Shown here piece after piece: positions 13,991 through 25,979 of a DNA stretch of 64,000 nt (its first letter is position 1; every line of letters begins with the position of its first letter). This DNA is from Procambarus clarkii (taxonomy: Eukaryota; Arthropoda; Malacostraca; Decapoda; Cambaridae). The stretch lies in NCBI RefSeq assembly GCF_040958095.1, contig NC_091193.1, forward strand, positions 31,563,346 to 31,627,345, written 5' to 3'. Made by a program: the position numbers and the translations under genes. Below the pieces are notes generated by a model, which worked only from the letters and a program-made list of their open reading frames with translations, made no database searches and was not told the DNA's origin.

Positions 13991-16872
13991 GGTTCTTGTC
14001 CTGGATGCTTGTCCTGGGCGCTTGTCCTGGACGCTTGTCCTGGGCGCTTGTCCTAGGTGCTTGTCATGGACGCTTGTCCTGGACGCTTGTCCTGGGTGCT
14101 TGTCCTGGACGCTTGTCCTGGGCTCTTGTTCTAGGCGCTTGTCCTGGGTGCTTGTCCAGGGTGCTTGTCCTGGGTGCTTGTCCTGGACGCTTGTCCTGGG
14201 CGCTTGTCCTAGGTGCTTGTCCTGGGCTCTTGTTCTAGGCGCTTGTCCTGGGTGCTTGTCCTGGGTGCTTGTCCTGGGAGATTGTCCTGGGTGCTTGTCC
14301 TGGGTGCTTGTCCTGGACGCTTGTCTTGGGTGCTTGTCCTGGACGCTTGTCCTGGGTGCTTGTCCTGGGTGCTTGTCCTGGACGCTTGTCCTGGGTGCTT
14401 GTCCTGGGTGCTTGTCCTGGACGCTTGTCCTGGGTGCTTGTCCTGGACGCTTGTCCTGGGTGCTTGTCCTGGGTGCTTGTCCTGGACGCTTGTCCTGGGT
14501 GCTTCTCCCGGACGCTTATCCTGGGTGCTTGTCCTGGGTGCTTGTCCTGGACACTTGTCCTGGGTGCTTGTCCTGGACGCTTGTCCCGGACGCTTGTCCT
14601 GGGTGCTTGTCCTGGGTGCTTGTCCTGGATGCTTGTCCTGGGCGCTTGTCATGGGCGCTTGTCCTGGGTGCTTGTCCTGGACGCTTGTCCTGTGTGCTTG
14701 TTCTGGGTGATTGTCCTGGGTGCTTGTCCTGGGCTCTTGTTCTAGGCGCTTGTCCTGGGTGCTTGTCCTGGGTGCTTGTCCTGGGCGCTTGTCCCGGGTG
14801 CTTGTCCTGGGCTCTTGTTCTAGGCGCTTGTCCTGGGTGCTTGTCCTGGGTGCTTGTCCTGGGTGCTTGTCCTGGGTGCTTGTCCTGGACGCTTGTCCTG
14901 GGCTCTTGTTCTTGGCGCTTGTCCTGGGTGCTTGTCCTGGGTGCTTGTCCTGGGTGCTTGTCCTGGGTGCTTGTCCTGGACGCTTGTCCTGGGTGCTTGT
15001 CCTGGGTGCTTGTCCTGGGTGCTTGTCCTGGACGCTTGTCCCGGACGCTTGTCCTGGGTGCTTGTCCTGGGTGCTTGTCCTGGGCGCTTGTCCTGGGTGC
15101 TTGTCCTGGGTGCTTGTCCTGGGTGCTTGTCCTGGACGCTTGTCCTGGGTGCTTGTCCTGGACGCTTGTCCTGGGTGCTTTTCCTGGGTGCTTGTCCTGG
15201 GTGCTTGTCCTGGGTGCTTGTCCTAGGCGCTGGTCCTGGGTGCTTGTCCTGGGTGCATGTCCTGGGTGGTTGTCCTGGGTGCTTGTCCCGGACGCTTGTC
15301 CTGGGTGCTTGTCCTGGGTGCTTGTCCTGGGTGCTTGTCCTGGACGCTTGTCCTGGGTGCTTGTCCTGGACGCTTGTCCTGGACGCTTGTCCTGGGTGCT
15401 TTTCCTGGACGCTTGTCCCGGACGCTTGTCCTGGACGCTTGTCCTGGGTGCTTGTCCTGGGTGCTTGTCCTGGGTGCTTGTCTTGGGTGCTTGTCCTGGG
15501 TGCTTGTCTTGGGTGCTTGTCCTGGACGCTTGTCCTGGACGCTTGTCCTGGGTGCTTGTCCTGGACGCTTGTCCTGGACGCTTGTCCTGGGTGCTTGTCC
15601 TGGGTGCTTGTCCCGGACGCTTGTCCTGGACGCTTGTCTTGGGTGCTTGTCCTGGGTGCTTGTCCTGGGCGCTTGTCCTGGGTGCTTGTCCTGGATGCTT
15701 GTCCTGGGTGCTTGTCCTGGGTGCTTGTCCTGGACGCTTGTCCTGGACGCTTGTCCTGGGTGCTTGTCCTGGGTGCTTGTCCCGGACGCTTGTCCTGGAC
15801 GCTTGTCTTGGGTGCTTGTCCTGGGTGCTTGTCCTGGGCGCTTGTCCTGGGTGCTTGTCCTGGATGCTTGTCCTGGGCGCTTGTCCTGGACGCTTGTCCC
15901 GGACGCTTGTCCCGGACGCTTGTCCTGGGTGCTTGTCCTGGACGCTTTTCCTGGGTGCTTGTCCTGGGTGCTTGTCCTGGACGCTTGTCCTGGGTGCTTG
16001 TCCTGGGTGCTTGTCCTGGTCGCTTGTCCTGGGTGCTTGTCTTGAACGCTTGTCCTGGGCGCTTGTCCTGAACGCTTGTCCTGGACGCTTGTCCTGGGTT
16101 CTTGTCCTGGGAGCTTGTCCTAGACGCTTGTCCTGGACTCTTGTCCTGGGCGCTTGTCCTGGGCGCTTGTCCTGGACTCTTGTCCTGGACGCTTGTCCTG
16201 GACGCTTGTCCTGAACGCTTGTCCTGAGCGCTTGTCCTGAACGCTTGTCCTGGGCGCTTGTCCTAGTCTCTTGTCCTGGGCGCTTGTCCTGGACGTTTGT
16301 CCCTGGGCGCTTGTCCTGGACTCTTGTCCTGGACGCTTGTCCTGGGCGCTTGTCCTGGGCGCTTGTCCTGAACGCTTGTCCTGGGTGCTTGTCCTGGATG
16401 CTTGTCATGGGCGCTTGTCCTGGGTGCTTGTCCTGGACGCTTGTCCTGTGTGCTTGTCCTGGGTGATTGTCCTGGGTGCTTGTCCTGGGCTCTTGTTCTA
16501 GGCGCTTGTCCTGGGTGCTTGTCCTGGGTGCTTGTCCTGGGCGCTTGTCCTGGGTGCTTGTCCCGGACGCTTGTCCTGGGCTCTTGTTATAGGCGCTTGT
16601 CCTGGGTGCTTGTCCTGGGTGCTTGTCCTGGGTGCTTGTCCTGGACGCTTGTCCTGGGCTCTTGTTCTTGGCGCTTGTCCTGGGTGCTTGTCCTGGGTGC
16701 TTGTCCTGGACGCTTGTCCTGGGCGCTTGTCCTAAACGCTTGTCCTGGGCGCTTGTCCTGAACGCTTGTCCTGGACGCTTGTCCTGAACGCTTGTCCTGG
16801 ACGCTTGTCCTGAACGCTTGTCCTGGGCGCTTGTCCTGAACGCTTGTCCTGGGCGCTTGTCCTGGACGCTTT
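13991..16872 (+). repeat. 13-bp minisatellite, about 220 copies
   Basis: Tandem array of GCTTGTCCTGGRY (mostly GCTTGTCCTGGGT and GCTTGTCCTGGAC). Because 13 is not a multiple of three and most units lack stop codons, all three plus frames and one minus frame stay open for hundreds of codons, giving spurious repeat proteins. Variants include CTCTTGTTCTAGGC and an ATTGTCCTGGG unit. A block near 14631-14930 recurs near 16393-16680, so the array has higher-order structure. Confidence 0.95.
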
Positions 16873-17634
16873 CCTGAGACCTCTATCTCTACTGCTCTTC
16901 TGGGGCCAGATTCACGAAGGTATTTATGAAGGTTTTTCTTCTTAGCTACGAATGTTTTCCTTCTTAGCGCCTTCGTGGCGGCTACGTCGGTATTCAGGTA
17001 GCTACCCTAAGTCGAAAAACCTTCATAAGTTTGGTCCGGGATCTAAGTGTTGTGTCGACCACTCGTAGCTTTACGTAAACTGGATATAACTCAATTTTTC
17101 TCTACTACATAACACTGTGATCGATTTTAAAATAACAAAAGATTATTAGTTGGCGAATCTCGTGAAGAGGAGTCCTTCGTGTTAGTTATATATGCATTTT
17201 CTGCTTGAAACTTGAAGTAAATATGTCTTTTATGATAGTAGAATTAGTTTTATAATAGCAAGATATTATACCAGTAGTTATTAAGTAAATAAACACTGGT
17301 GAATATGAAATATGAGAGAAGGTGATGAGCCCTGCCTGATGGGATCATTTACTTTCACCAAATGCCCTGTTCACCTAGTAGTAAGGGTGTACCTTAGCTA
17401 TACATACCCATTTCTAATTTATTTAGTTTGGTTTTATTTTGAAATTAAATCTGGGTGAGACATAAAAGAAAAATATCCAGCACAAATGATGTTAGGTTAG
17501 GGTAAAAACTTCTCATTGAATACTTAAACCTATAACTATAACTATATGGACTATTAAAGAAGAGAGAGGAAAGTAGGGGGTTCAAGACCTCTTCCTGTTA
17601 CACAATTTGGGTGTGTGGAACCAGTAATTATCAA

Positions 17635-17850
17635 TCATTTTTCTCATTTTTCTCTTGTAATGTATCTTTCATTTATCAATTCTGATTGAAATTACCTACT
17701 TAAAATTATCTGCTAGATTAAGGACCTGCCCGAAACGCTGCGCGTACTAGTGGCTTTACAAGTATGTAAATACTGTACTATCCAATGTATTCTCACAAAC
17801 CCAATGTACCTTCTTGTATATATATAAATAAATAAATAAATAAATAAATA
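17635..17850 (+). mobile_element. 5'-truncated LINE-D-type tail
   Basis: About 216 bp ending in (AAAT)n. It contains GATTAAGGACCTGCCCGAAA and the following CGCTGCGCG...CTAGTGGCTTTACAAG, also found at the 3' end of LINE-D (62820-62890, minus) and in the SINE at 45632-45906. The duplicated flank at 18071-18077 is the empty version of the same site (ATTATCAA joined to AAGAAGGCACC), which fixes both ends of the insertion. Confidence 0.75.
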
Positions 17851-18458
17851 AAAGAAGGCACCATGCCGGGAAGGCTATGTAGCAGTAAGGCAGTGAGGTG
17901 AGGCAGCTGCTTATCTGAAGAATGCTTATTTTATTTACCTTATAAGCTGAGGCAGCCTATGTTATTTGAAGAATGCTCAGCTGATTCCTTTACATTTAGT
18001 ATGGAACAAATTTGTGTCCAAGACCTCTTCCTGTTACACAATTTGGTTGTGTAACAATCAGTAAGTAATTATCAAAAGAAGGCACCAAGCTGGGAAGGTT
18101 ATGTAGCATCATTGTGTGGAGCAATAATCCTAATTTTTTTAATAATACACCTGTGAGAAACAAATTCTGTCAGCTGTAAAAATATTGATGCAGTTATTTA
18201 AATAAAAAATATAATGAAAGAAATATTATTGGTTTATTTTTATCCTATCTTTTGTACTATACAGTACAGTATATCCAAAAGAGTGAAAAATTGAGACATT
18301 ATGCACAATTTAATGAATGATTCAAAAGAAATATGACTACTGTATTACATATCAACATGACATCTTAATGATCCATGGTTAACTTGATTTAATAGGGATA
18401 ATATTGGTAATAACACAAACTATAATTTAAAATCTTTATTATTGATATTTTTGTATTA

Positions 18459-18900
18459 AGAAGCTTAGGTATACATATCAATGTGCTGCTACCCTATTCT
18501 ATATGGAAGATTACACAGTGTAGGTAAAAAAAAAAAACTAGTTATAAGTTCGTCTAATACTCCCATCTCACAGGATGGTTAGTCATACATGGAATCAGGG
18601 GAGAAAATACTAGCGTCAATACAAAAACAAATCAACTCTGACTAAATAATAACTTCTCAATTTTCACAAGAGGTAAGCACTGAATCATGGAAACATTATA
18701 TTATAACTACTCTTACTAGCTTCTACAAGACTCCTCTCAAACAATGTATTTTTTTTAACATGCTTAGGTATATACAGAGGTGTGCTGCTTCCCTATTCTG
18801 TGTGAAGGACCACACAGTGTAGATCAAAACCCAGCTACAAGCTCATCCAACATCCTCACCTCACAGGATGGCCAGTCATACATGGAATCAGGAGAGAACA
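18459..18900. repeat. Two diverged direct repeats about 298 bp apart
   Basis: 18459-18605 and 18757-18900 share GCTTAGGTATA, GTGCTGCT(A/T)CCCTATTCT, CACAGTGTAG, CACAGGATGG and AGTCATACATGGAATCAGG in the same order. They look like an old tandem duplication. The 65-codon ORF at 18780 lies in the second copy and shows no recognisable domain. Confidence 0.7.
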
Positions 18901-19779
18901 AAATACTTAAGGCTGATCTATTAGCCTCCACTGGCAAAATCTGGGTGCAGCACAAGAATATCTTCCAATATCCCTGAGTGTATGATGTAATTACATGGCT
19001 CAAAGTGCCTCATACCATTTGGTATGAAGTCACTGATAACAGGGCAATCACAGATATAGTGTTGGAGAGTATGTCCTCTCAAGTAGGACTGAAAACTGAT
19101 TTTTTTTTACCCAGATGGTTAAAACCTATGGAACCGCCTACCCGCTGAAGCCGTACCTGCCAAAATCCAGCTAGAAAATATCATTAGGACAAGTGGCGAG
19201 ACTTAACAAGCCCCTAGCTTTTTGTCCTCGTAGAGGTCACTATATAGTTAGTGGCCCTTGGGTAAATTTAGGTAAATAAATACGTAAATAGATACCATCG
19301 CTTCTCAAGTCCTGGGAGCGACAAGGGGAGCTATACACTATCTCTTAGAATTACGTAGGTAAACAAAAAATGTAACATATTTGTATACTACAATGTCGGT
19401 GCTGACTGTACAAGTTGAAAAAACATTGTTTTACTTCGAAATATACTAATTTTATAAGAAAATTCGACGTAAATATGTTTCAAGTGGTCACGGATAAGCT
19501 CCGATATGGCAGCGTCGTTATTGGCTACAGCTGTAAGATGAAAAATGTTACCTTCTCTCTGATTGGCCAAACTAGAAGCTTAGTGACATCTAGCGAGACC
19601 TAAGTGAACTACTTAGAAATCTTCGTAAGTTTACGTCTCTGAATCGCTCTTTGGCGCCTTCTTAGCGGGCACTTAGGAACCTTCGCAGCAAACCTACTTA
19701 CGAAGAAATACATGGAGCTTCGTGAATCTAGGTCCTGATCTGGAGTAATATTGCCATTGTTCTCCTGCTTTTTCAGATG

Positions 19780-21480
19780 AACGTTCATTCCTCAGCCGTT
19801 ATTATCTGTGTGAGTAATGGTATACCTCTATTCCCTTCATCTCGCCCACCCACATGTTACACTTTCTTTTCCCAATCTTAAATATATCTGGAATTAATCC
19901 ATGAATGCTGTGCTCCTCTTAGGTGATTTTAACTCTCAGCGTGCCCTCTAGGGCAATGATTTGACAAACACCGGAGGATGAGAATTAGAATATTCCTTCC
20001 TTACACCTTCTTGGTCTCTTCTACACTCCTACAAGTCTACTGATGTTGACTCACTCACCTGAACCTCTTTCCTGTACTGATTTTCGTCTTCTCTCCTATT
20101 TATATAGGCCTGACGCAGAAAAACCTTAATAACGTCGATAATAGTGAACATTTCCCCATACTCATAACCCTCTTTTTTTTCTTTCTGCCCTCCTGTTTTT
20201 TCCCTGTTTACCAGTCTGATAAAGTGGACGGGTATCTTTTCTCCCTTCACGCTACTCTTCCCAACCTATCCACTATGCCTTTCCCTTGAGCCCTCCTTAT
20301 TTTTCACTACAACTTATTGGGTGTTCTGTTCCTGCCGCTCTGTTCCTCTTGATGGCTCCCATGACTTGCGTAAGTGTATTCCCTGTCACAGTTCAGACTC
20401 TTCACAGTCTGTATGTTGTAACCATGCAACCTGGAAAAGTCACCGACGCCGACAGATGCCCGATTCTCTTATTTTGTTTCAGAAGGCAAGTTTGGTAGGC
20501 CATTAAGCGATCCATACAGCTAAACATTAGCGATGGAAATCTCATATTTCCACCATTATGGTTGACACCCCTCTGTCAATAACCCGAAGGTTATTGTTCC
20601 AGATATATCGCCTGTCCTTCATCTCTCTGGTTTTGTCGTGGAAGTTCCGGTGTTGGTGGCCAACTAACTGGGTTTGCACTTTAAAACCCATACCTCAGGT
20701 ACTCGTCTTCTTCTTACTTTTCTTGCCCTTTTATTGAACTGCGTTCCTTGGGTTATGGCACTCGCCCATAACGATCTCTCCTCCCATTCGTAACTTTTGC
20801 CAACCCTTACTCACTGCACTTCTCCGGCAGTGAGGTCAGACGGCATTTCCCATGAAATGCCTTGTCATCTCGCTTAGTGCGCCTGTCAGTATTTGCTGAA
20901 TATTTATAACAATATTTGGGATGCGACATCAGTCCCCGAGGACTCGTTTGAGGCAGTCGTTCTTCCCATTCGAAAACTCAGTACTCAGGGGACTTTCCCT
21001 AAGGATTTTTGCCCCATTGTCCTGATGAGTTTTGTCTGAAAACTTTTTGAACAAATGGGTAAACTTACACTCCTACTATTCGATTCACATATGGGTATCT
21101 GTTAATGGTGTTAGCTATTCCATTGTCTTAACTAACCAAACCTATATGTGCCACCTACAGCCAGAGGCTAGTTTCTTCATGGAGACTTTAAGCAATTTTG
21201 TTAAGCTTTAATGCTTTAAGCTTTAATGTAACTGAACACTTTTCATTTTCTTAGCTGTGTCTTAATAATTACCCCCCCCCCAGAACACCACCTTGCCCCC
21301 TATTGTCTACACTGCACAGTCCCACTTACTCTCGTGCACTTCCTTGTAGAATGTCCCAATTTTCAGGACGATGACATGTCTTGCTACCTAGCCATCTAGC
21401 CTCGCCTTACTTTGAGTCCTCACGATCATTTGCCCCTCGAAAGAATCCTTACAAATCCTATATTGCTCGCATTATGTGCT
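19780..21480 (+). pseudogene. LINE-E, heavily decayed Jockey/BS-type non-LTR retrotransposon
   Basis: No long ORF remains, but conserved blocks can be read in order across frames. An endonuclease block has LLLGDFNSQRAL then GNDLTNTGG (about 19903-20000). A linker-like block follows (20440-20510, PDSLILFQKASLVGH). An RT N-terminal block reads VLPIRKLSTQGTFPKDFCPI then KLFEQMGK (about 20960-21060). A C-terminal zinc-finger block reads APYCLHCTVPLTLVHFLVEC (21295-21354). The catalytic RT palm with its DD motif is absent, so an internal deletion is likely. This is a fossil recognised only by motif order. Confidence 0.65.
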
Positions 21481-23640
21481 TTTATTCTTGTATTTGCATA
21501 AAAGTATATTACTTTTGCATAGACGTATATTATGGATGTGCATAAAAGAATATTACAAAGGATTTGCATCCTGAGTAGTATTCGGGACATTTTGCATATT
21601 GTGCACCCACCAACACTGATGGTGTTTCATAGTTTTCCAAGATTAGTGATTTCTTTTCATAGTTACTTCTTCATTGTTGTATTCATATCATCGCACGAGA
21701 CAAAGTTAACAAGGTGTTGGAATGTATAATATGAAGCATCAGAACCAGTAATGGCTGTCACCTATCTGCTATATCCAGCACTGATGAAGCCCAACTTGTT
21801 CTGTGCTGTATAGTGATGCTCCCCATACTACATAATGGACATAAATTCTAAAACAAGACGACTCACAATTAAGTACACAAACGAGTATTTTCTTTGGATT
21901 ATTGAACATAGAAAAGTTCTCTGTGCAACCTGTCCTCTTTATAACGTGTCTCATTTTGTTGCATACTTTACCTAAAGCCAAGTACTGTCATACCAGAAAA
22001 AGATAGCGACTCGCAAAATTGACGTAATATCCCGTTTTCTGCTCATGGCGCAGGAGAATATACAAGGATTATAGATGAAGAGGAAAATAACATAGGAACA
22101 AACATCTGGTACAAGAACCATGAATTTAACATTAATAATATTGTAATTGTTGATAAAGTTCAAAACAATAAGGCTCTTAGCTGAATGCAATGTTCCTATG
22201 CTGGATGGTAAGTCCACTCCTCTGTGATTTTGATACTGGTAATGGGCTGTAGCAGGTAGGGCCCTTAAGGTTGATCTGGCTCATAAACTCCAGAACACAA
22301 ACTACCTGTGGGTACACCCACACATTTAACATGTAAATTTACATGGATAAGGTTAAACAGCTCTATGACTGCAAGCTCTGGTGAGGTTCATGATCAAAGA
22401 CCTGAACTATATGCACACTCTAGCCTAGTCCTAGGAATATCTGTGTTGTTGCACACAAGGTATAATTACACAAGGTAAATATAAATTTACATTAAAAAAA
22501 TATCATACGCAATAAAAAACTAACTGATAATTTAAGATTTATGGATATGGTAATTCTGATTATATGAATATTCAGCAACATGAACTCAGATAGTGCACGA
22601 GCAGGTCAGAACTTACTGATGATGAGGCGTTGCCTCGCTGCCTAACGACTCTCAATTTATATATGGAAGTATTAATGTAATAAAGCATGCTAATTGACCA
22701 ATCTACGCTCTAAAACAATTAATAACATATCCTGAAATTGAGAACCGGAGCCTATCAGACAGTAGCCAGATGGTGTTCCTCTTGCTGAGACCAGATTCTG
22801 TATTTTAATGATGAAATGGCAGCTTGATGATGATGTTTTGATCTCACAACGTTGCTGTAAATGATTCTAGTTGCTTCCTCAGATATGGAGTGCAGGTTGT
22901 TGCGTCTCACTTGGTACATGAGGTGGTGGTGGGGCCTCACTAGCCGGCGGATATCCACACTCTTGATTTTGAATATATGTACCAGGAATTCCTCCTTAAA
23001 TACGGTTCAAACTCTCTCCCAATATTCAGGGAGCTATCACTAAAGATTATGATAAGTTTGAGTGTAATTATCTTGCTGAAAATGTCTTCAGCACTTCACC
23101 CATGTGCACTCTCCGGATGTAAACAAAGAATGATCACGTACAGGACGATTCTGCCCCACCGCCGGCATCAGTGGAACTGCCGGCAATGGTTATAAATTGA
23201 ACATTTTCCTTATTTAGACTGATTATTGTGATAAAGTTATATCACAAGAAAATTGCCTAGTGGATTTAAAGATTATTAATAGTACTTGATAGCACAATTT
23301 GCCTCTTCATTAAGGATTTTGAAATTACATCACTGGAAGCTATAACTTTAGTTCCAGCAATATTTTTGATTACCTGGAAGCTTTCTTGATTCTGGCGATC
23401 ACATCTATAATATTGTAAAGGCATTAAGCCCAATGGTGTACTTTACTAATGGTCATGAAGGATGTTGACGTAAATACAGTAAATATGATCAAATGATAAT
23501 GAATCGTATATGATTCAGATATATAGATATGATATGGAATAATACATTCCTAAGATAATAATAATATTAACATGAGTGGAATTTTCAAAACTTGAGTCCT
23601 CTGGTAGATTAAGTTAGGGTACCTTAGTGCGACAGTTTTT
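21481..23640. other. Unique AT-rich sequence without recognisable genes
   Basis: This stretch has short ORFs only (up to about 80 codons), none with coding character that I recognise. There are degenerate ATT/TGCATAAAAG repeats near 21480-21560. It may be upstream or intronic sequence of the candidate host gene beginning near 23.7 kb. Confidence 0.4.
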
Positions 23641-23699
23641 GTCTTTAGAAACTCTTGCGAGAACACGCTGCACTGTGCATGGTCCTGTTAAGTACTTAC

Positions 23700-23772
23700 A
23701 CTATTGATGTGACTTCCTGGGGCCGGGAAGCAATGGTCCAGCAGAGGCAGCATGGCAGCCACTACTACATAA
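23700..23772 (+). other. Possible 5' UTR exon of a host gene
   Basis: Sequence ending ACTACTACATAA followed by GTGAGTAT, a good 5' splice site at 23773. The next acceptor is at 23898-23899, giving a 127-base intron with a TACTGATTCATTAAC branch-like region and a TATCCTTGCAG acceptor. The start of this exon is unknown. It contains short upstream ATGs, one giving a six-codon uORF that ends at the exon edge (ATGGCAGCC...TAA). Inference from splice signals only. Confidence 0.35.
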
Positions 23773-23899
23773 GTGAGTATCGAGTTGAGTCATACTGTGT
23801 AATGCAGCACGCCGGACAGTAGTAAAGTGCAGCACATACACCACTTGTGTAAAGTATTTTTACTGATTCATTAACCTGTCATTACATGTATCCTTGCAG

Positions 23900-24016
23900 A
23901 TGTGGAGGCTGCTCCTGGTGGCGGCCGCCGCGGCCAGCGCCGGAGGGACCGACAACATTCACCAAGAAGTCAACTCGCATCACATACTCTCCCCGATCCA
24001 CGAAAATTGTACACAA
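23900..24016 (+). CDS. Candidate host exon encoding a signal peptide
   Basis: The ATG falls exactly after an acceptor (CCTTGCAG|ATG), and the exon closes at CACAA|GTAAGA, a good donor. It encodes 39 residues, MWRLLLVAAAAASAGG then TDNIHQEVNSHH and ENCTQ. That is a short positive N-terminus, a hydrophobic Leu/Val/Ala core and small residues at a plausible signal-peptidase site near Gly15-Gly16. NCT is a potential N-glycosylation site. The exon is locally CpG-rich (GGCGGCCGCCGCGGCC) in an AT-rich neighbourhood. It would be the first coding exon of a secreted or membrane protein, ending in phase 0. The frame stays open to 24235 but past the donor it reads as intron. No homologue is recognised. 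Confidence 0.5.
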
Positions 24017-24325
24017 GTAAGAAATGAAGACTTCCTCCGTCCAAATTTTCCTGCAGCTGCAATATATTTTCGCCAGCTCATACACACATTCCAACACAAC
24101 AGTTGGGAAGATCACATCACCATAACATGCGGCTCTAGATACAAAAATTATTCAGAAAAAAAAGTTATTTGGAATAACAAAACTGTCACCAGTCACTGGA
24201 TACTGTTGATCCATAAAGCTGTAGTAAGTAGTTAATGGTACTAGGGCCACAGAAATGAGGAATGAGTCCCGATTCCCACATGAATGGTGACCTTTTGACA
24301 AAAAGTAGAGTGAAGGAATGTATAC
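24017..24325 (+). other. Presumed intron start, no feature
   Basis: Follows the candidate splice donor. No coding or repeat signal is seen before the solo LTR begins at 24326. Confidence 0.35.
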
Positions 24326-25851
24326 TGTGACGGGAAAATGAAGGAGTGTAGATGTTCGGCAGTCTTCCTAATGGCTGGTGTCAATGCCTATCACGTTAAA
24401 GAAAAAAAAAGATCAACTGCTTGGTTGTTGTCTGTGGTAAAGTAAGGGAATACACGCAAAACACATAGTATGAATAATGAAACTTGATTAAATTGAAAGC
24501 AAATTAAAAACAAAGACAATTCCTTGGCTATGTACAGTGCAAACAAACAAGTCAAAAAATATAACATAAAAATTAAGAACAGGGATGACGTCACTCTATA
24601 ATATAAAGACAAAATGAAATAAGCAGGCGCTGAGAATATAGCGCTAGCTGAGAAACATCCACCTGGTAGACAGACCGTATATCAGTTAGTTGTTCACAGC
24701 TTGAGAGTGTTACTTATCGTTCGTTACGGCTCGTGACCCTACAACAGTCAACTTTAAAAAAGGTCTAGGGTTACTAAAACTGCTGTTCACAAGAGCGGGT
24801 CACCAGTGTAACCCCTTAATAAGTAATGAGCACTTTGTTAAACTTTTCCTTTAGGACTAAAGAATTATACATATAACTTATAATATATATATTGAATACA
24901 GTATAATATAAAAACACAGATGGTCAAGTTAACTTATACAACCAAACAAAAAGTATTGTCTCTCACAGATTATAATATAATAACATATGGCACAACATGA
25001 ATGTTACAGACTTAACTCTACAAAGATGTGATCTCTCCTGACCCATATCAGCTACTGAACTCTCGCTCTGTCGCTACCCATAATCCTCTCCTTCTCTGCC
25101 TCATCCAGGATGAGGGATGGAAACTAAAGACTTTTTAATATTAAAAACTAACTGAACAACCACTTGTTCTCAAACCACATAAGAATGCAAATTAAATATA
25201 ATAGTTACTTGCAAAATATATAAGTACAATGCCACCTGCTTAATTACAGTAAATAAACAATTATATAAACTTAGTAAAAGTGACATCTGGAACTCCCAAA
25301 CTGAACAGGTCCAGCAATTCTAATTTCCCGAATCTAACAGGTATTAGACGTGTGAAGAGCCACCGTGCTCCTGTCCCCACTGATGCAGCCACACCGCACG
25401 ATAATTTACAAAAACACAATATGTGTACATATACAGGCAATGATATAATGGAACAAAACAAGTTATTTTAAATTTATATACGTATTCAGCTAGGAGTACG
25501 TAACAGAGAGCACAAGGTATTCTTACTTCAATGACTGGTTCAAGCCCAGACATCGATTAAGTAGAGGGCGCTGAGGTGCAGAGGTTCAGGTGTGCAGTCG
25601 GCGGGTAACTAATCATAAGCAGGCAGGCTGGGAAAGGTAGTTTGCTGGTTGATGACGGTGGCGAGCCAGCATGGAGGGAGTGTGGAGTAGGGGGAAGTTT
25701 AGGGTATGTTTGCCTCCTGGTCAAAACGTTTTGTGCTACTGGTAGACTTATCTTGAAGGTAGCATCTTATTGTTGAATATATATATATATATAAGTAACT
25801 TTATGTAGGGAAGAGCAGGCTCAATCTCTCTTGAAAGAGATTATCGTCACA
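24326..25851. repeat. Probable solo LTR, 1526 bp
   Basis: It begins TGTGACGGG and ends ATCGTCACA, so the ends are TG...CA within a 7-bp inverted repeat (TGTGACG/CGTCACA). It is flanked on both sides by ATAC (24322-24325 and 25852-25855), a plausible 4-bp target-site duplication. There is no internal retrotransposon ORF. The strand cannot be fixed. A terminal-inverted-repeat DNA element is an alternative, but the inverted repeat is very short. Confidence 0.55.
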
Positions 25852-25855
25852 ATAC

Positions 25856-25979
25856 AAAATGGAGTCTAGTTCACTCCTGCTTCATTCTGAAAACAAGAGA
25901 CACAGACGCGTCACTGAGAAGAGCCTGCGTCATTCTCTACGTTATCTGGAATGTTCCACCTTTTCTTATCCAAAGGTTC
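25856..25979. other. Spacer before the pyrimidine-rich minisatellite
   Basis: Short unique sequence. The long ORF starting here is driven by the minisatellite that follows. Confidence 0.4.

Larger units (their letters stand above)
16902..19735. mobile_element. Possible DNA element bounded by short inverted repeats
   Basis: The left edge reads GGGCCAGATTCACGAAG and the right edge, reverse-complemented, reads GGACCTAGATTCACGAAG. Both are followed internally by related CTTCTTAGCG and GCGCC motifs. No transposase is visible in the 2.8 kb. The interior holds a LINE tail (17635-17850), a duplicated segment (17583-17634 plus 17851-17880, against 18018-18110) and a second duplicated segment (18459-18605 against 18757-18900). 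No clear target-site duplication was found, so this may be two related solo ends rather than one element. Confidence 0.4.

Noticed and set aside
14022-16408. Long ORFs (up to 730 codons plus, 630 minus) in the 13-bp array
   Set aside because: They exist in several frames at once because the unit lacks stops. The products are pure 13-residue repeats without start context, and the array is better explained as a minisatellite.
22755-22958. 67-codon minus-strand ORF rich in His/Arg
   Set aside because: No start context, splice signals or family resemblance. Length is within chance expectation.
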